DNA of 6,500 nt from an uncultured Collinsella sp. (GTDB taxonomy: Bacteria > Actinomycetota > Coriobacteriia > Coriobacteriales > Coriobacteriaceae): positions 1 to 6,500 of the forward strand of contig URTW01000117.1 of NCBI GenBank assembly GCA_900550815.1, written 5' to 3'. Positions within the stretch are counted from its first letter, which is position 1, and each line of letters opens with the position of its first letter. Positions 6,385-6,500 of this stretch are shown here, piece after piece. The position numbers were made by a program, and so were the translations under genes. The notes below the pieces were generated by a model. It had not been told where the DNA came from. It did no database searches and saw nothing but the letters and a program-made list of their open reading frames with translations.

Positions 6385-6435
6385 CCTGCCTAGCGAAAAG
6401 TAAAATCATCACAGGTTGAGCATAAGTCAGACACT

Positions 6436-6500
6436 ATGACCCAATCCGAGGGCACGGAAACGACAGGAGCCCCCGCTCGTGACCGCGGGTCGGGGCTGCG
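6436..6500 (+). CDS. Possible start of a further gene, cut by the window end
   Basis: From ATG 6436 the frame stays open to the edge and reads MTQSEGTETTGAPARDRGSG and onward, a Thr/Gly/Ala-rich N-terminus of no recognisable family. No good ribosome binding site precedes it. An alternative is GTG 6479 in another frame, which has AGGAG nine bases upstream. A BceRS-type response regulator or kinase would be the expected neighbour, but nothing here shows it. With so few codons this is only a possibility. Confidence 0.22.
   Translation, partial: MTQSEGTETTGAPARDRGSGL
6468..6497. repeat. GC-rich hairpin at the right edge
   Basis: AGCCCC (6468-6473) can pair with GGGGCT (6492-6497), with an inner CGC/GCG stem (6474-6476 with 6485-6487), an 8-nt loop and a 4-nt bulge. 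It lies 83 nt after the permease stop and could be the stem of a terminator for the transporter operon. The window ends three bases later, so a T-run cannot be seen. It could equally be part of a coding region. Confidence 0.3.

Noticed and set aside
6390..6500. Minus-strand open stretch ending in TAG at 6390-6392 and running to the window edge
   Set aside because: Only 36 codons are visible, with no family likeness, and the plus strand offers competing frames. It cannot be decided here.

Overview
The window looks like chromosomal DNA of a GC-rich, anaerobic actinobacterium. A Collinsella-like member of the Coriobacteriia is my best guess, made from codon use, protein flavour and a leaderless-type start. 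This is inference, not a database match. I see no rRNA, tRNA, CRISPR array, insertion sequence or prophage gene.

Layout from left to right. A strong symmetrical hairpin terminator lies at the left edge (5-47). Next come two minus-strand genes that probably form one unit: an AraC-family regulator with a cupin sensor domain (832-1770), then a HAD-superfamily phosphatase (152-775). Upstream of the regulator is a stretch of about 490 bp without an intact gene (1771-2260). It holds the regulator's promoter and two short minus-strand open stretches that read like C-terminal ends of lost proteins.

The most unusual gene is at 2261-3250 on the minus strand. It is a single reading frame with an N-terminal MutT/NudG-type Nudix hydrolase, a Lys/Arg-rich linker and a C-terminal Vsr-type mismatch endonuclease. 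No cytosine methyltransferase lies next to it. The two halves fit one theme: removing damaged or modified nucleotides from the dNTP pool, and nicking DNA at T:G mismatches left by 5-methylcytosine deamination.

A divergent 148-bp intergenic region (3251-3398) holds several repeats and palindromes that could be operators. It leads into a plus-strand ABC transporter pair of the BceAB type: an ATPase (3399-4184) overlapping an FtsX-fold permease (4174-6384) that has a larger than usual extracellular domain. Such pairs usually sense and counter cell-wall-active peptides together with a BceRS-type two-component system, which is not in this window. The right edge may hold the start of another gene and a GC-rich hairpin cut off by the window end.
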